Assembly (NCBI GenBank): GCA_933822405.4
Contig: CAKOGP040002424.1
Location: 503,559 to 567,558 of the forward strand
Source: Cylindrotheca closterium
Taxonomy: Eukaryota; Bacillariophyta; Bacillariophyceae; Bacillariales; Bacillariaceae
Length of the DNA: 64,000 nt
Direction of reading: 5' to 3'
The notes beneath the pieces were generated by a model. It saw only the letters and a list, made by a program, of their open reading frames with translations, was not told the origin of the DNA and ran no database searches. Within the stretch, counting starts at the first letter, position 1; each line of letters opens with the position of its first letter. The translations under genes and the position numbers were made by a program. Shown here piece after piece: positions 1-9,439 of this stretch.

Positions 1-890
1 TGTTTAGCTGTTTGATAAGACAAAGAGAAACTGCTATGGCCGTATGGAGCTTGGACCTAACATCCCCCTAACATCATTTGAAGTCTGTGGAGAGTACTAA
101 TTTAGTGTGGAAGAGAGTTAGTCGAATGAATCTATCATTAGAGATAGAGAGCTGTGCTGTGATTGGCTCATACGACTAATAATAGACTCATCTTTAGTGA
201 ATCGACTAACTCTTATTGGCTAAAAATTCACTAAAGACCCACCACCATAAAACAAGAACCCCAAGAAACACCAAGCAGAAGAACCTGAAAAGAAGGCGCC
301 AGTTGGCTATCTTCGATAGCCAGAGTGCGCGTACTGAATCATCTCCAACATCGCGAAGGCTGACTGACTCAAGTAAGATAGACAACTCATCAACGTGACG
401 TAGGAGTGTGAGTGCTTCAACATAATCTTCTCGGCATCAACTATCGTAGAAGCGTCTGAAACTCCCATTCCGAAAGAAGGTTGGCATTCTCCTCTCGCTT
501 TCCAGAGTACTGATACTCTAACAACATGAAAGCTGACTGACTCAAGTCACATGAAGATCACTCATCAATACTATACTTTGTACTTTGTACTTGTACGTAC
601 GCTATGTGACGATACACCGGTACCTGGTACCAGGTATGATGCCAGGTACCGGTGGTACGTACCGGTACCGGTATGCATGCTTGAAATTGACATTGATTTC
701 CTCCCTTCTTCGTCAAGGGGATATCGAAATGGGATCCCCAATATTATAATTATGTACTGACAAAGACCTTCATGTACGATAGAAACGAAACGGTGAAAAC
801 GGGATCGTTGAATTGGATCGCTTTTTTCTTTTGACACAAATCTTTTGACCAGACATTTTCAAGAGTAAGCGGAAGCAAAAAAGTACAGCA
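1..890. other. Intergenic 5' end of window with small inverted repeats
   Basis: I see no supportable gene. A 12-bp inverted repeat (agagttagtcga near 112 and its complement near 204-215) flanks about 80 bp and could be the ends of a small non-autonomous element, but no target-site duplication is evident. Around 608-680 there is a dense cluster of GGTACC/ACCGGT palindromes. The last part presumably holds the promoter of the EndoU gene at 891. Confidence 0.5.
616..678. repeat. GGTACC/ACCGGT palindrome cluster
   Basis: Several copies of GGTACC, ACCGGT and CCAGGTACC occur in direct and inverted orientation within about 60 bp, so either strand could fold into nested hairpins. It lies about 210 bp upstream of the EndoU start. 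Related GGTACC-containing strings recur in other intergenic spacers (17130, 19258, 58697). Confidence 0.6.
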
Positions 891-2288
891 ATGGATGCCA
901 AGGTAGAAACGTATTACAGCGAAATCTTCACCGATCTCACATTGGACGAAGAAGAGGCTCAAGAGCTGATTGATTACTTCACCACCTTGAATCCTCCTCC
1001 TGACAAGTTGGTGTGGTTGCGCGCCACTGCCTTTCGTTTGGGATGTGGGTTCCTGTCCGAAGAGCACGAGAAGAATGTCTCGTTGATTCGTGCTATTAAC
1101 GCCATTATTCACTGCCTTGAAAAGACCTGCATGGTTCCCGCAACTGCGGAAGGCAATGCCGACTTTGACGCCGAAGGTGCCGAAGCCAAGATTCGCAGCA
1201 TTTACGAAGATTTGTCGGTTGACAATGCCGAGAACCAAGATCTGTTTGAATACTTTCAAGGAAACACACCGTCTGTTGATAACTTGGTCTCTCTTCGAGC
1301 CACTGCTTTCAAGGCCGCCGTTGACTTTCTGAGCGACGACAAGGACAAGAATGTTGAGCTCTTGCGTTGCATCAATGTCGTCGTTCATGCCTTTGAACGT
1401 GTCTGTCTTCGTCCCAAGGAATACAAACTCAAGTTGGCTCCTGAATTCAATTTGGATGTCAGTCTCAGTGATGCTGTCCAAGAATTGTGGAAGCTGGATG
1501 TCAATCGCTTGACACCCGACCGTGACTACTCTATCAACGTGCAAGGAGGCAAAAAGCCATACTGGAAGGAAGACCAGGCCGAAGACCCCCTCTTTACCTC
1601 TGTCGACCGCCGTGCTCTTAACCGCCCCACTTACAAAACCTTTGTGGCCTTGTTGGATAATTACACATCCCAAACGGGCCAGGCCGAGCGCGTCACCAGT
1701 TCTGAACGCAAGGAGAACTCGGATTTCCTGAATGCCATTATGCAAACAGCACCCATGCAATTTTGCCATAAATACCTCCACGCAAAGATCCCCGACAAGG
1801 TTTCTTCCAGCCAAAATGAATTCAAAAAGTTGCTCAACAAGATTTGGTTCGACTTGTACCGCCGTGCCGGATCCTTGGACTCGAGTGGATTTGAGCACGT
1901 CTTTGTTGGTGAGGTAAAGAATGGAAAGATTTCTGGATTCCACAATTGGATCCAGTTGTGGATGGAAGAACAAAAGGGTGATCTTGACTACAGAGGCTAC
2001 ATCAAGCCTCGGGGTCGTTCCGAGGCTGTCACCGATTCGAATGATCACATCTTGACCTTGCAATTCTCTTGGCATGGAGTCGAAAAGGCTGTTGGAACCA
2101 GTTTTATTGGAGTCTCACCCGAGTTTGAAATGGCGCTCTACAGCATGTGCTTTTTGTTGGGAGAAGAAGACAATCAAGTCTTCCTCAACACTGGTACGGA
2201 TGAATTTGAATTGAATATCAAGTGCTACACTTACAACGGTGACAAGATTGGAACTGCATTCCCTGAAGCAACCGCTCACTATGACTAA
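891..2288 (+). CDS. EndoU (XendoU-like) family endoribonuclease with duplicated N-terminal module
   Basis: This is a single-exon gene of 465 aa. The C-terminal half (about 195-465) matches the EndoU/XendoU fold: the motifs FEHVFVGE and GFHNWIQ supply the two catalytic histidines expected for uridylate-preferring endoribonucleases, which are metal-dependent in the eukaryotic branch. The N-terminal part holds two copies of an about 75-residue module (roughly 1-82 and 98-178). Each contains a WLRATAF or SLRATAF segment followed by F-L-S-[ED]-[DE] and an I-N-x-[IV]-[IV]-H stretch. I do not recognise this module; it may be a protein-binding helical repeat. No signal peptide is seen, unlike secreted animal relatives, so the enzyme is probably intracellular. 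The 3' end converges with the DUF1350 gene, leaving about 100 bp between stops. Family assignment is strong; substrate unknown. Confidence 0.87.
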   Translation: MDAKVETYYSEIFTDLTLDEEEAQELIDYFTTLNPPPDKLVWLRATAFRLGCGFLSEEHEKNVSLIRAINAIIHCLEKTCMVPATAEGNADFDAEGAEAKIRSIYEDLSVDNAENQDLFEYFQGNTPSVDNLVSLRATAFKAAVDFLSDDKDKNVELLRCINVVVHAFERVCLRPKEYKLKLAPEFNLDVSLSDAVQELWKLDVNRLTPDRDYSINVQGGKKPYWKEDQAEDPLFTSVDRRALNRPTYKTFVALLDNYTSQTGQAERVTSSERKENSDFLNAIMQTAPMQFCHKYLHAKIPDKVSSSQNEFKKLLNKIWFDLYRRAGSLDSSGFEHVFVGEVKNGKISGFHNWIQLWMEEQKGDLDYRGYIKPRGRSEAVTDSNDHILTLQFSWHGVEKAVGTSFIGVSPEFEMALYSMCFLLGEEDNQVFLNTGTDEFELNIKCYTYNGDKIGTAFPEATAHYD

Positions 2289-2389
2289 GATATATACAAT
2301 ATAATAGACTAGACTTTTCATCTTTTTTTCCAACAATCCCAATTTTTTGCTGATTCTATTTTCTTTTTGTATTTTATGTTGTTGCTGTT

Positions 2390-3787
2390 TTAGGAGTCAG
2401 AGGAAGATCCTTGTGCTAGTCTTGGTGGAACTTGTCCCGACGACGAAGACGAAGAACTTTCATCCCAGCTGGCTCCTCGTTTCGGTGCCTTTCCCAGAAT
2501 CCAATTGCAAATCTCGTCCACCAATCCATTCAAATCACTTTCGACCCCAAAGGCAGCACTTTCCAATCCCCCCATGGCTTCCTTAGCCATGGTCTTGGGA
2601 TCAAAGGGCATGGAACCACCATTCATGCCGGCACCAAAATCCAAATTGCCCAAATCCAAATCGTCCAATCCGAATTTGATAAAGACCGATGCCAAGTGTC
2701 CACCTGGTACGCCACTCACTGTGATTGGTCCTGCATTGTTGCTCCCGTCCTCATCCTCACTAGTACTACAGAGATTGACAAACTCTTCGCTGCTGTCCAT
2801 ATTGTCATCATCCAAGACAAACATGCGAGTCTTGGCTTGCAAGTCCTTGCTGTACCGCATTTGAATGAGCCGCTCGGTATCGGCGGGATTGGGTGTGAAA
2901 TCGACCCCCATGCCAGTCACAAAATTCTCGGCAAACCCAAAGACGGTATTCAGCAGGGCCGTATTGTCTCCCATACCACCAAAACCAGCAGCACCTGGAG
3001 AAGTAGTCTGTTGCAGTTGCGAGGCAAATTCCCTGACCATGGAAATGGTTCGGCCAAAGGAAAAGTTGTTGAAGGAAATCAAACCAACTCCATCATAGTC
3101 TTGACCCGTCGCCCCCAAATAAATCGTCTGCAACTTGCCGCCCAAACTATGGGCCAAGGCATAGGTCGGAAGATTGGCAGGATATTGTTTGGAGGGGTCG
3201 TCTTGACACAACATGACGGCTTTCCGCATTCGTTCTCCAGTATCCTTGGCCATGGTGAAATGATCCAATCCTGTGATTTGGTAGGGTGCCGAGATGCAAA
3301 CCGCATTGAGTCTGTTGGATATACGCAAGAGCAGTTCATTGTAGGCAATGTGTGGAAATTGTCCCAACCCAGCACCTCCTGTAAAGACAATCATGCACGA
3401 CGGAATGGTAGTCCCAGTGGGTGGCTCTAAAATCCAGACGTGATCTTCCTTGACATTGGTTCCGGCGGCTTCTTCGGTTGCGGCTGGCAAGACTAGTTTG
3501 GACCATCGTGATTTGGGCTTTTTGGAATTTCGTTGTTGCATTTGAAATTGTTGATCTAGTCGTGCCAATTGGGAGGTAAGAGGACCAAAGTCGTCGGCTC
3601 CTCCACCTCCTGGGCTTGATTGCAACACCAAAGAGGAGACTGATACATGACGACCACTCGAAGACGGCGGTGAGAAGGAAGATACCATCGATACTGTTAG
3701 TGTTATGACAAGTAGTATGGATATCATTGTGATTCCAGGGTGCTGTGATCTGATTCTGTTTCGTCGTCCCATCATTATTGTCAGCAT
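2390..3787 (-). CDS. DUF1350 family alpha/beta-hydrolase-like protein, predicted plastid-targeted
   Basis: Single exon, about 465 aa from the first ATG at 3787. The core contains IVFTGGAGLGQFPHIAY, then APYQITGLDHF, and a nucleophile-elbow-like segment HSLGGKLQ, which together fit the DUF1350 family of cyanobacteria and plastids. That family has an alpha/beta hydrolase fold but no established substrate. The N-terminus has a hydrophobic stretch (about 20-37) ending in VSSFSPP. This resembles the diatom plastid cleavage motif with Phe at +1, followed by a Ser-rich transit-like region. The C-terminal about 130 residues are acidic, then Ser-rich and low complexity. The gene is divergent from the Derlin gene at 4346 with a 558-bp shared upstream region rich in GT/AC repeats. 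Family call is confident, plastid location moderately so. Confidence 0.85.
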   Translation of the reverse strand: MLTIMMGRRNRIRSQHPGITMISILLVITLTVSMVSSFSPPSSSGRHVSVSSLVLQSSPGGGGADDFGPLTSQLARLDQQFQMQQRNSKKPKSRWSKLVLPAATEEAAGTNVKEDHVWILEPPTGTTIPSCMIVFTGGAGLGQFPHIAYNELLLRISNRLNAVCISAPYQITGLDHFTMAKDTGERMRKAVMLCQDDPSKQYPANLPTYALAHSLGGKLQTIYLGATGQDYDGVGLISFNNFSFGRTISMVREFASQLQQTTSPGAAGFGGMGDNTALLNTVFGFAENFVTGMGVDFTPNPADTERLIQMRYSKDLQAKTRMFVLDDDNMDSSEEFVNLCSTSEDEDGSNNAGPITVSGVPGGHLASVFIKFGLDDLDLGNLDFGAGMNGGSMPFDPKTMAKEAMGGLESAAFGVESDLNGLVDEICNWILGKAPKRGASWDESSSSSSSGQVPPRLAQGSSSDS

Positions 3788-3869
3788 GTTCGAATGGATT
3801 TTTTGCACTGCAATCTACTTGTACGATACTCCGTGTGTGTATCTTCTCTGTATCTATCCTAGCTTCTTT

Positions 3870-3898
3870 GTGTGTGTATGTGTGTGTGTGTGTGTGTA
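3870..3898. repeat. (GT)n microsatellite
   Basis: About 14 GT units with one interruption, in the spacer between the DUF1350 and Derlin genes. Confidence 0.9.
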
Positions 3899-4264
3899 TT
3901 GTGTCGATGGCAGTGGATGATATATATACTGTATATAATATGTGCAATCGTTCGGATGATGTGATGTGAGATGATGTGAGATGAGTGATTCAATCCTGAA
4001 AAAAGGAAAACCACGTGTTGAAAATCTTCCATGGCATCAATTTCTGTTCTTTAGGATGGATTACGAAAACAGCTACCTATTTTTGTATTGGAGGGTTCTT
4101 CGCCTCCATCGACACACGATTCGATCGACTTCGTTGGAGTGTCATTTTCAAACGAAGAAGCAACAACACAACTTGAACTCTCTTTGGAACCTCTTGCAAA
4201 CGCGACAACAGTGTTTACGGTAGAAACTTCAGAAAGACTGAAAAGAGAGCAAGCAATCAACCAA

Positions 4265-4333
4265 ACGCACACACAAGTACACACACACACAAGTACACAC
4301 ACACACAAGTACACACACACACAAGTACGCACG
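4265..4333. repeat. 16-bp minisatellite (acacacacacacaagt)n
   Basis: A unit of roughly 16 bp, an AC run ended by AAGT, is repeated about four times. It ends about 13 bp before the Derlin ATG, so it lies in the proximal promoter or 5' UTR. Confidence 0.9.
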
Positions 4334-4345
4334 TAACAAATCAAT

Positions 4346-5227
4346 ATGCCCTTTGCACAACCTGACAACGGCCGTCAAGGTGGAGTTGGAGATCCCCAAG
4401 GACCCGACGAATGGTTCAAATCCTTGCCGATTGTCACACGCTATTGGTTTGGTGCTACCATGTTGGTCACTTTGAGCGTCAATTTTCAAATCATCAATCC
4501 CTACAAAATCATGTTTGATTTTGATTCCATCAAAGGAAGTTTGGAATTGTGGCGACTGCTGACTCCCTTTTGTTATGCGGGTCCTTTTGATTTTGGAACG
4601 CTGATCGGTTGCTACATGTTGGTACAATTTAGCAAGCAATACGAAAAGGGCGGACCATTCAATACTGGCGCTGGAGGAGGAACTGCGGATTATATCTTTT
4701 GCATGATGTTTGGAACCATTGGCATGCTGTTGTCCTATCCAGTCTTGATGCCCATTCTTTCGCTCCCTCCCATCTTTTGCCGCAACTTGACGTATTATGT
4801 TTTGTACATTTGGAGCAAACGAAATCCTACTGCCAATGCCAATATTTGGGGATTCCCCATCAAGGCTATATATCTGCCATTTGCGTATTTGGCAATGACT
4901 GTCTTTATGGGACAAGGCTACATGGATATGCTACACGGAATTGCCATTGGACACATGTACTACTTTTTGGTGGACGTCGTTCCTGTTGTGTACGGCAAGG
5001 ATCTATTGCATACTCCTTCCTTTTTGATTGATACCTTTGGAATCGGAGAGTACACACCACCGGCGCCTGGAGCTGCTGCTGGAAGACCATTGGGTGGTGG
5101 TGGTGGTGGTGGCGGTGGTGTCACTGGATTTGGTGCGCGGGCTGCCGGAGGAGCAGCTCCCGCTGGCGGTGGTGGTGGTGGACGTCACAACTGGGGTACT
5201 TCTGGTCAACGATTGGGTACTCAATAG
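4346..5227 (+). CDS. Derlin (Der1-like) ER membrane protein, host-type
   Basis: Single exon, 293 aa. The Derlin/Der1 signature is clear: an N-terminal segment with PIVTRYWF, the stretch WRLLTPFCYAGPF, and further hydrophobic segments ending near FLVDVVPVVYG. Derlins are rhomboid-fold pseudoproteases that help extract misfolded proteins from the ER for ubiquitin-dependent degradation. No rhomboid catalytic Ser-His pair is evident. The C-terminal about 60 residues are Gly-rich with short G-runs and end in LGTQ. No N-terminal bipartite plastid targeting sequence precedes the first membrane segment, so this is more likely the ER (host) Derlin than the symbiont-derived SELMA Derlin of the second-outermost plastid membrane. 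The length is slightly above the usual 250 because of the Gly-rich tail. Confidence 0.9.
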   Translation: MPFAQPDNGRQGGVGDPQGPDEWFKSLPIVTRYWFGATMLVTLSVNFQIINPYKIMFDFDSIKGSLELWRLLTPFCYAGPFDFGTLIGCYMLVQFSKQYEKGGPFNTGAGGGTADYIFCMMFGTIGMLLSYPVLMPILSLPPIFCRNLTYYVLYIWSKRNPTANANIWGFPIKAIYLPFAYLAMTVFMGQGYMDMLHGIAIGHMYYFLVDVVPVVYGKDLLHTPSFLIDTFGIGEYTPPAPGAAAGRPLGGGGGGGGGVTGFGARAAGGAAPAGGGGGGRHNWGTSGQRLGTQ

Positions 5228-5292
5228 ATGGAATGTATATGTATGCCAGTATTTCAATAGCTTTTGCAGTCCATGACTTTCATTTATTTCCC

Positions 5293-8184
5293 TTAATCGT
5301 CGTCGTCACCATATTCTCGTTCCAAACGATCTCGGATGAGAACTCCCTCCAACAATCGTTTCCACTTGAGCCACATGGATTTCTCATAACTTTCACGCTC
5401 TTCTTCCAACTGGTGGTTGGACAATTCGGCATGGGCCTCCCGGAGCAAGTGTTCATTGTGCACATGGACAACAATTCCGCGAATGGTCGGGGTGCGATTG
5501 CCACCATGGCCTTCAAATCCCAACAGACAGGGAGCGTAGGGACTGTAGTATAGCAATAGTATAGTATAGTATACATTGTAAAATGATAGGATGAGTTTGG
5601 CAAAATGAGATGACAAGCATTCCACCACAAACAACTACAAATTTTCTAAAAAGAAAAAGAAAACGTACATTCCGAGTTGCTTTGCCAATTTGGCAATCCG
5701 TTCCAACTGCACATGGACGAGTCCAGGATTCAATAGTTCCAATTCGATATTCTTGTGCTCGTTGACTGGAATGGGGTCGTTGGGACCTACAATAGGAGGA
5801 CTCCAGGCATCGGTCTGCCAAGATGCATAAATATTCTCTTTTCCATCCTCCAATGGAGCTTCCCCATCTTCCAACTGCTTCTTTTGAAATTCATCACCAC
5901 CGTCATTACTATTTCCCACTCCATATGACTTGAGTGCCTTGAACCCTTGGGCAGCGGGTTTCTTTCGTGCCTTGACCCGCTTGATGGGTTTTGACATTTC
6001 AACAACTCGAACCTTGCGGCCTCGGTACAACCATTTCTTGGCAGGAAGGGCCTGTTCCACATCGATGCGACGAAAAACCATTTCTCCCTTGAAAATGCCA
6101 CAGAATCGCTTCTTGGCATCGGGTACCAAGACTTCGTTGGCATTCATCACGGAAGGAATCACATAAATTGGATGACTCTTGAAGGCCGTCTTGCTGGTTG
6201 GAATGGGTTCCTGTTTGACGGATGCCTTAAGCTCCTTTTCTTCGTGATCGTCCACCATTTCTATTGATTTGTGGCTAGTACTAGCATCTTTTGCCTTCTC
6301 CTTCTTCTTCTTGCCCACTTCGTCCAAGTGTTCATCGTCCAATAGGATTGCATCCTTGGCACTTTTGCCCTTGTCACGAAGGGCTTTTCGTTTCTCAGTC
6401 GCATGAATATCATGAGGATGAGGATGATGATGATGATGATTCTCCTGACTAAGCACCGATTTCCACCACTTGTCCACCTTTACACCTTCCTTGACACGAG
6501 TTTGCTTTCCTCGAATGACGCCTCGTTTCTTGAGGGTATCCGTCCAGCTCGAAGAATATCGTGGAGTGACATCGGTCAATCGCTTGTTGACATGACTTGG
6601 AATGTGTTCTGCCGCCAAGGCGTAGGATATCGGAATCGTCTTTTTGGTTCCAGTCTTGAAGGGTAATTCATTCTGATCCGCATACAAGATGCCTTCTACC
6701 GATTGAGGTTGATTTATCAACTCGAATCTTGGATCGACGGGAATCCATTGATACTTATTATTGGCAGCAGTCGTCGTTTCCTGGTTCTTATTGCTGCTGG
6801 TGGTGGTGGTGGTGGTGGTATGACATAGGATTTCGACCCAGCATTGGTATCCTGGTGGTTTGATTTCATCCGTTTCCTGAATATTGCTAGTAGTACTACT
6901 TGGTTTTGCGGCGGGTTTGGAATCCATATCCTCTTGGTCCTTCACGCCATCATCCATTGTTGTTAAATCCACAACTTGAGGTTTGGTGTATGTCTTTTTA
7001 CTCTTCCTCTTCTTCTTCTTTTGTTGTTGACTTTCGTACCATACTCGTTGAAAGACATTCTTGCAACGCTCCCCCATGATCTCTACAAAGATGGGATGAT
7101 TGACATCCAAGTCCTTTTTGGTGGGTTCAAAGGCAATGACATAACGAGCCCTCCATCCCAGGGACCGCACCAATGAAATGAGCAAATGGACCTTGTCGTA
7201 GCAATTGAATGTTGGTGATGGAGGGTCATTCTTTTTTCCTTTTCCTCTCTGCTGACGACGATTGTTACTATTACTGCCTAGATGGGAGCAATATTCAATG
7301 GTGCGATAGTGCATGGTGGTAGCATTTGGGTAGTACCCATTCTTGCCCCTTTTGTTATTGTTGGGTGATGATTTGTTTTTTCGATACGATCCATATCCTC
7401 CCGGAGTCATTTGATGCTTTCGCACCAAGGTAAAGAAAAAATTGCAAAAGTGTCCCAGCTCTTGCATGGTTGGTGCTTGTTTCTGTTGTTGCTGTTGTTG
7501 GGATAGCCAGGCGGTGGGAAGTATGCTATGGGCGATGCACAAGACTTGCTCCTCACAACAATAACAGGAGGCCTTGGTCGCATGTGCTACAAGAGACAAT
7601 AAATGAGTCTTTTGCAAATCGACTAGGAACCGTTGTAGGTCGGGCGCCAAATGTTCGTGCTGGTAGGACCGTCGGGCACGTTTTCTCTTTTTGGTTTGTC
7701 TTGCTAGTTTGGCCTCATCGGGCTTGTTCTTGTTCTTTCCAATGGCAATTTCCACAGTGATGGGCTTGAGTTGTGCGGACGACTGAGCTTTCCCCCCGAC
7801 GACAGTTGCTGTACCACCATTGCTTTCGTTGTCCTCTTCCTCTTCTGCGTCTTCCCAATCAATTTCGTCGTCATCGTGGTCTTCCTCGTCGTCATCTCCA
7901 TTCTGCTTTCCTTCTTTTTCATGTCCTTCCCCAAAGAAGGAAACGGTCATTGGGCCTGTTTTATTTGCGTCTCCTTCGTCGTCGTCACTGCTTTCTTCAT
8001 CGCTACTCAGAGAAGCATTGTTAGCTGCAAGAAAGTTCTTCTTGGTACCAATGCCATTTCTATTGGTGGTTCTTGCATACTCATTTGACAAGGTGTTGTT
8101 GGTGGCGCCACCACGAGCACCATTGGTCCATTCGTCAAATCCTTCCTCTTCGTCCGACGAGAGATTCCAATCGTCCAAACTCAT
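5293..8184 (-). CDS. XPC/Rad4 nucleotide-excision-repair damage sensor
   Basis: Two exons on the minus strand: 8184-5669 and 5542-5293. The 126-bp intron has donor GTACGT and acceptor CTACAG, and joining them gives 921 aa. The spliced junction restores GIPYAPCLLGFEGHGG, the start of the third beta-hairpin domain (BHD3), supporting the intron. The N-terminus is very acidic (Asp/Glu runs to about residue 130). The Rad4 transglutaminase-like domain follows (about 300-530, with GYQCWVEI and WIPVDPRFELINQ). Then come BHD1 (HIPSHVNKRLTDVTPRYSS), BHD2 (KSHPIYVIPSVM), and BHD3. XPC/Rad4 opens helix-distorting lesions and recruits TFIIH. Low-complexity inserts include HHHHHPHPHD, Thr-run and Lys-rich tracts. 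The gene is divergent from the glutaredoxin gene with 311 bp between starts. Confidence 0.93.
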
Positions 8185-8495
8185 AATGTTATTTTTCTGC
8201 TATGGGACTAACAGTGTGCACATGTATATTGAATATTTACTCATGAATTATTGCAACGATGAATGGCAACGGGTTTTGGTTTGTGAAGCTGTAGGTACAG
8301 TATTAATACAACTATATTGAATATTTTCGAATTTGCTTCCACCTCGGAGACGTCTTGCGTCGCCCGTGTTTTGGATTTGGATCGAAGAAAATGAATGAGA
8401 ATCATCATCCAACTCGAACTTACAGTACCTGGTACGATACGACCCATCCTGTACATTCTCAAGGTTCATACACTACATACACTTTTGCATACGTC
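8185..8495. promoter_or_regulatory. Shared upstream region of XPC/Rad4 and glutaredoxin
   Basis: This 311-bp head-to-head spacer has no supportable gene. TACAGTA occurs at 8296 and 8421. Promoter function is inferred from the arrangement only. Confidence 0.4.
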
Positions 8496-9255
8496 ATGTT
8501 GTCTTCCATTGCCACTACCGCTCTGCGACGAACTACTACTGCAACGTTTACTAGTGCCGTTGCTACTACTAGACAGCACTTCCGTCCTGCTCTAGCAATT
8601 CGTTTCTTTTCCGAGGACTCACACGGTGACTTTGCCCCCCAACGCAAGGTTGTGGAAGGAGAAGATGCCGCAATGAAAATGATTCAAGAGCATGTTGAAA
8701 GCAATCCTGTCATGTTGTACATGAAGGGAAATCCATCCATGCCCATGTGTGAGTAGAACTACATAGCTGTATAGTTGCGTAGTTGGATATTATTTTGGTG
8801 CCGATTGCATGATGACAAGGACTTGTCATCATCGTCATCATCATCAACAACAACATACTCATATCTTATACAATCCAATCTAATCTTGTCGCTCTCTCTC
8901 TCTCTCTTCTATTCCAGGTGGATTCTCGGCTACAGTGGTACAAGCACTCAAGGCCGAGGGAATTGATTTCAGCAGTGTCAATGTCTTGGATTATCCTGAT
9001 ATCCGAGAAGGTGTCAAGAAGTTTTCGTAAGTCGATGCCATTTTGTTTTGGTATTTGTATGTGTTTGTGTGTGTGTGTTTGTTGGACCAACTTGGCTAAT
9101 CCTCCATGTACAAAATTGTATACAGTGAATGGCCTACTATACCTCAATTGTATGTCGATGGTGAATTCATTGGTGGATGCGATATTATTGTTCAAATGCA
9201 CGAAAGTGGAGAACTTGCTGATTTGCTCAAGGACGTTGCGAAGAGCGAAGAGTAA
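8496..9255 (+). CDS. Monothiol glutaredoxin (CGFS type, Grx5/GLRX5-like)
   Basis: Three exons: 8496-8748, 8918-9026, 9126-9255, giving 163 aa. The active-site codon Cys85 is split by the first intron (T|GT), and correct splicing produces the diagnostic CGFS motif after GNPSMPM. The donors are GTGAGT and GTAAGT and the acceptors TTCCAG and TATACAG. Exon 3 carries the glutathione-binding [17 protein letters not shown]. The N-terminal about 50 residues are rich in Ser/Thr/Ala/Arg without acidic residues, fitting a mitochondrial presequence. Class II monothiol glutaredoxins of this type bind and transfer [2Fe-2S] clusters rather than reduce disulfides. Intron 1 has a (CT)n tract before its acceptor. 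The ATG at 8496 is chosen because upstream in-frame codons do not resemble the family. Confidence 0.95.
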
Positions 9256-9258
9256 ACG

Positions 9259-9298
<40 letters not shown>

Positions 9299-9439
9299 AC
9301 ATTTTGAATAATATCAATGAATGAACTAGTGAATGAATGAATGAAGCAATTTTAATTAATTAATCAATTATAGCTGTCATACAGATGGACCGTGTTAACG
9401 TTCTCGATTATCCCCATTGCCTGTCCCCAATCTAGCTTT
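9256..9439. repeat. (AC)n microsatellite and AT-rich convergent spacer
   Basis: A (AC)n run at about 9265-9300 follows the glutaredoxin stop codon almost directly, then (GAAT)n-like and (TTAA)n-like tracts lead to the convergent end of the MYND/UBE3D-like gene. Confidence 0.85.

Larger units (their letters stand above)
3788..4345. promoter_or_regulatory. Shared upstream region of divergent DUF1350 and Derlin genes
   Basis: No gene is supported here. It contains a (GT)n tract at 3870-3898, a TACTGTA heptamer at 3927, and an AC/AGT minisatellite at 4265-4333 directly before the Derlin start. Promoter function is inferred only from the head-to-head arrangement. Confidence 0.4.

Noticed and set aside
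111..215. Miniature inverted-repeat element
   Set aside because: Only 12 bp of inverted repeat and no target-site duplication, so it is mentioned but not called.
750..2075. 441-codon open frame antisense to the EndoU gene
   Set aside because: It mirrors codon bias of the true gene on the other strand, has no recognisable domain, and the plus-strand frame carries clear EndoU motifs.
2432..3430. 332-codon open frame antisense to the DUF1350 gene
   Set aside because: No domain is visible, and the minus-strand frame matches a known family over its length.
4265..9300. CRISPR-like array from regularly spaced repeats
   Set aside because: The repeats are AC/GT micro- and minisatellites without unique spacers, in a eukaryotic nuclear genome.
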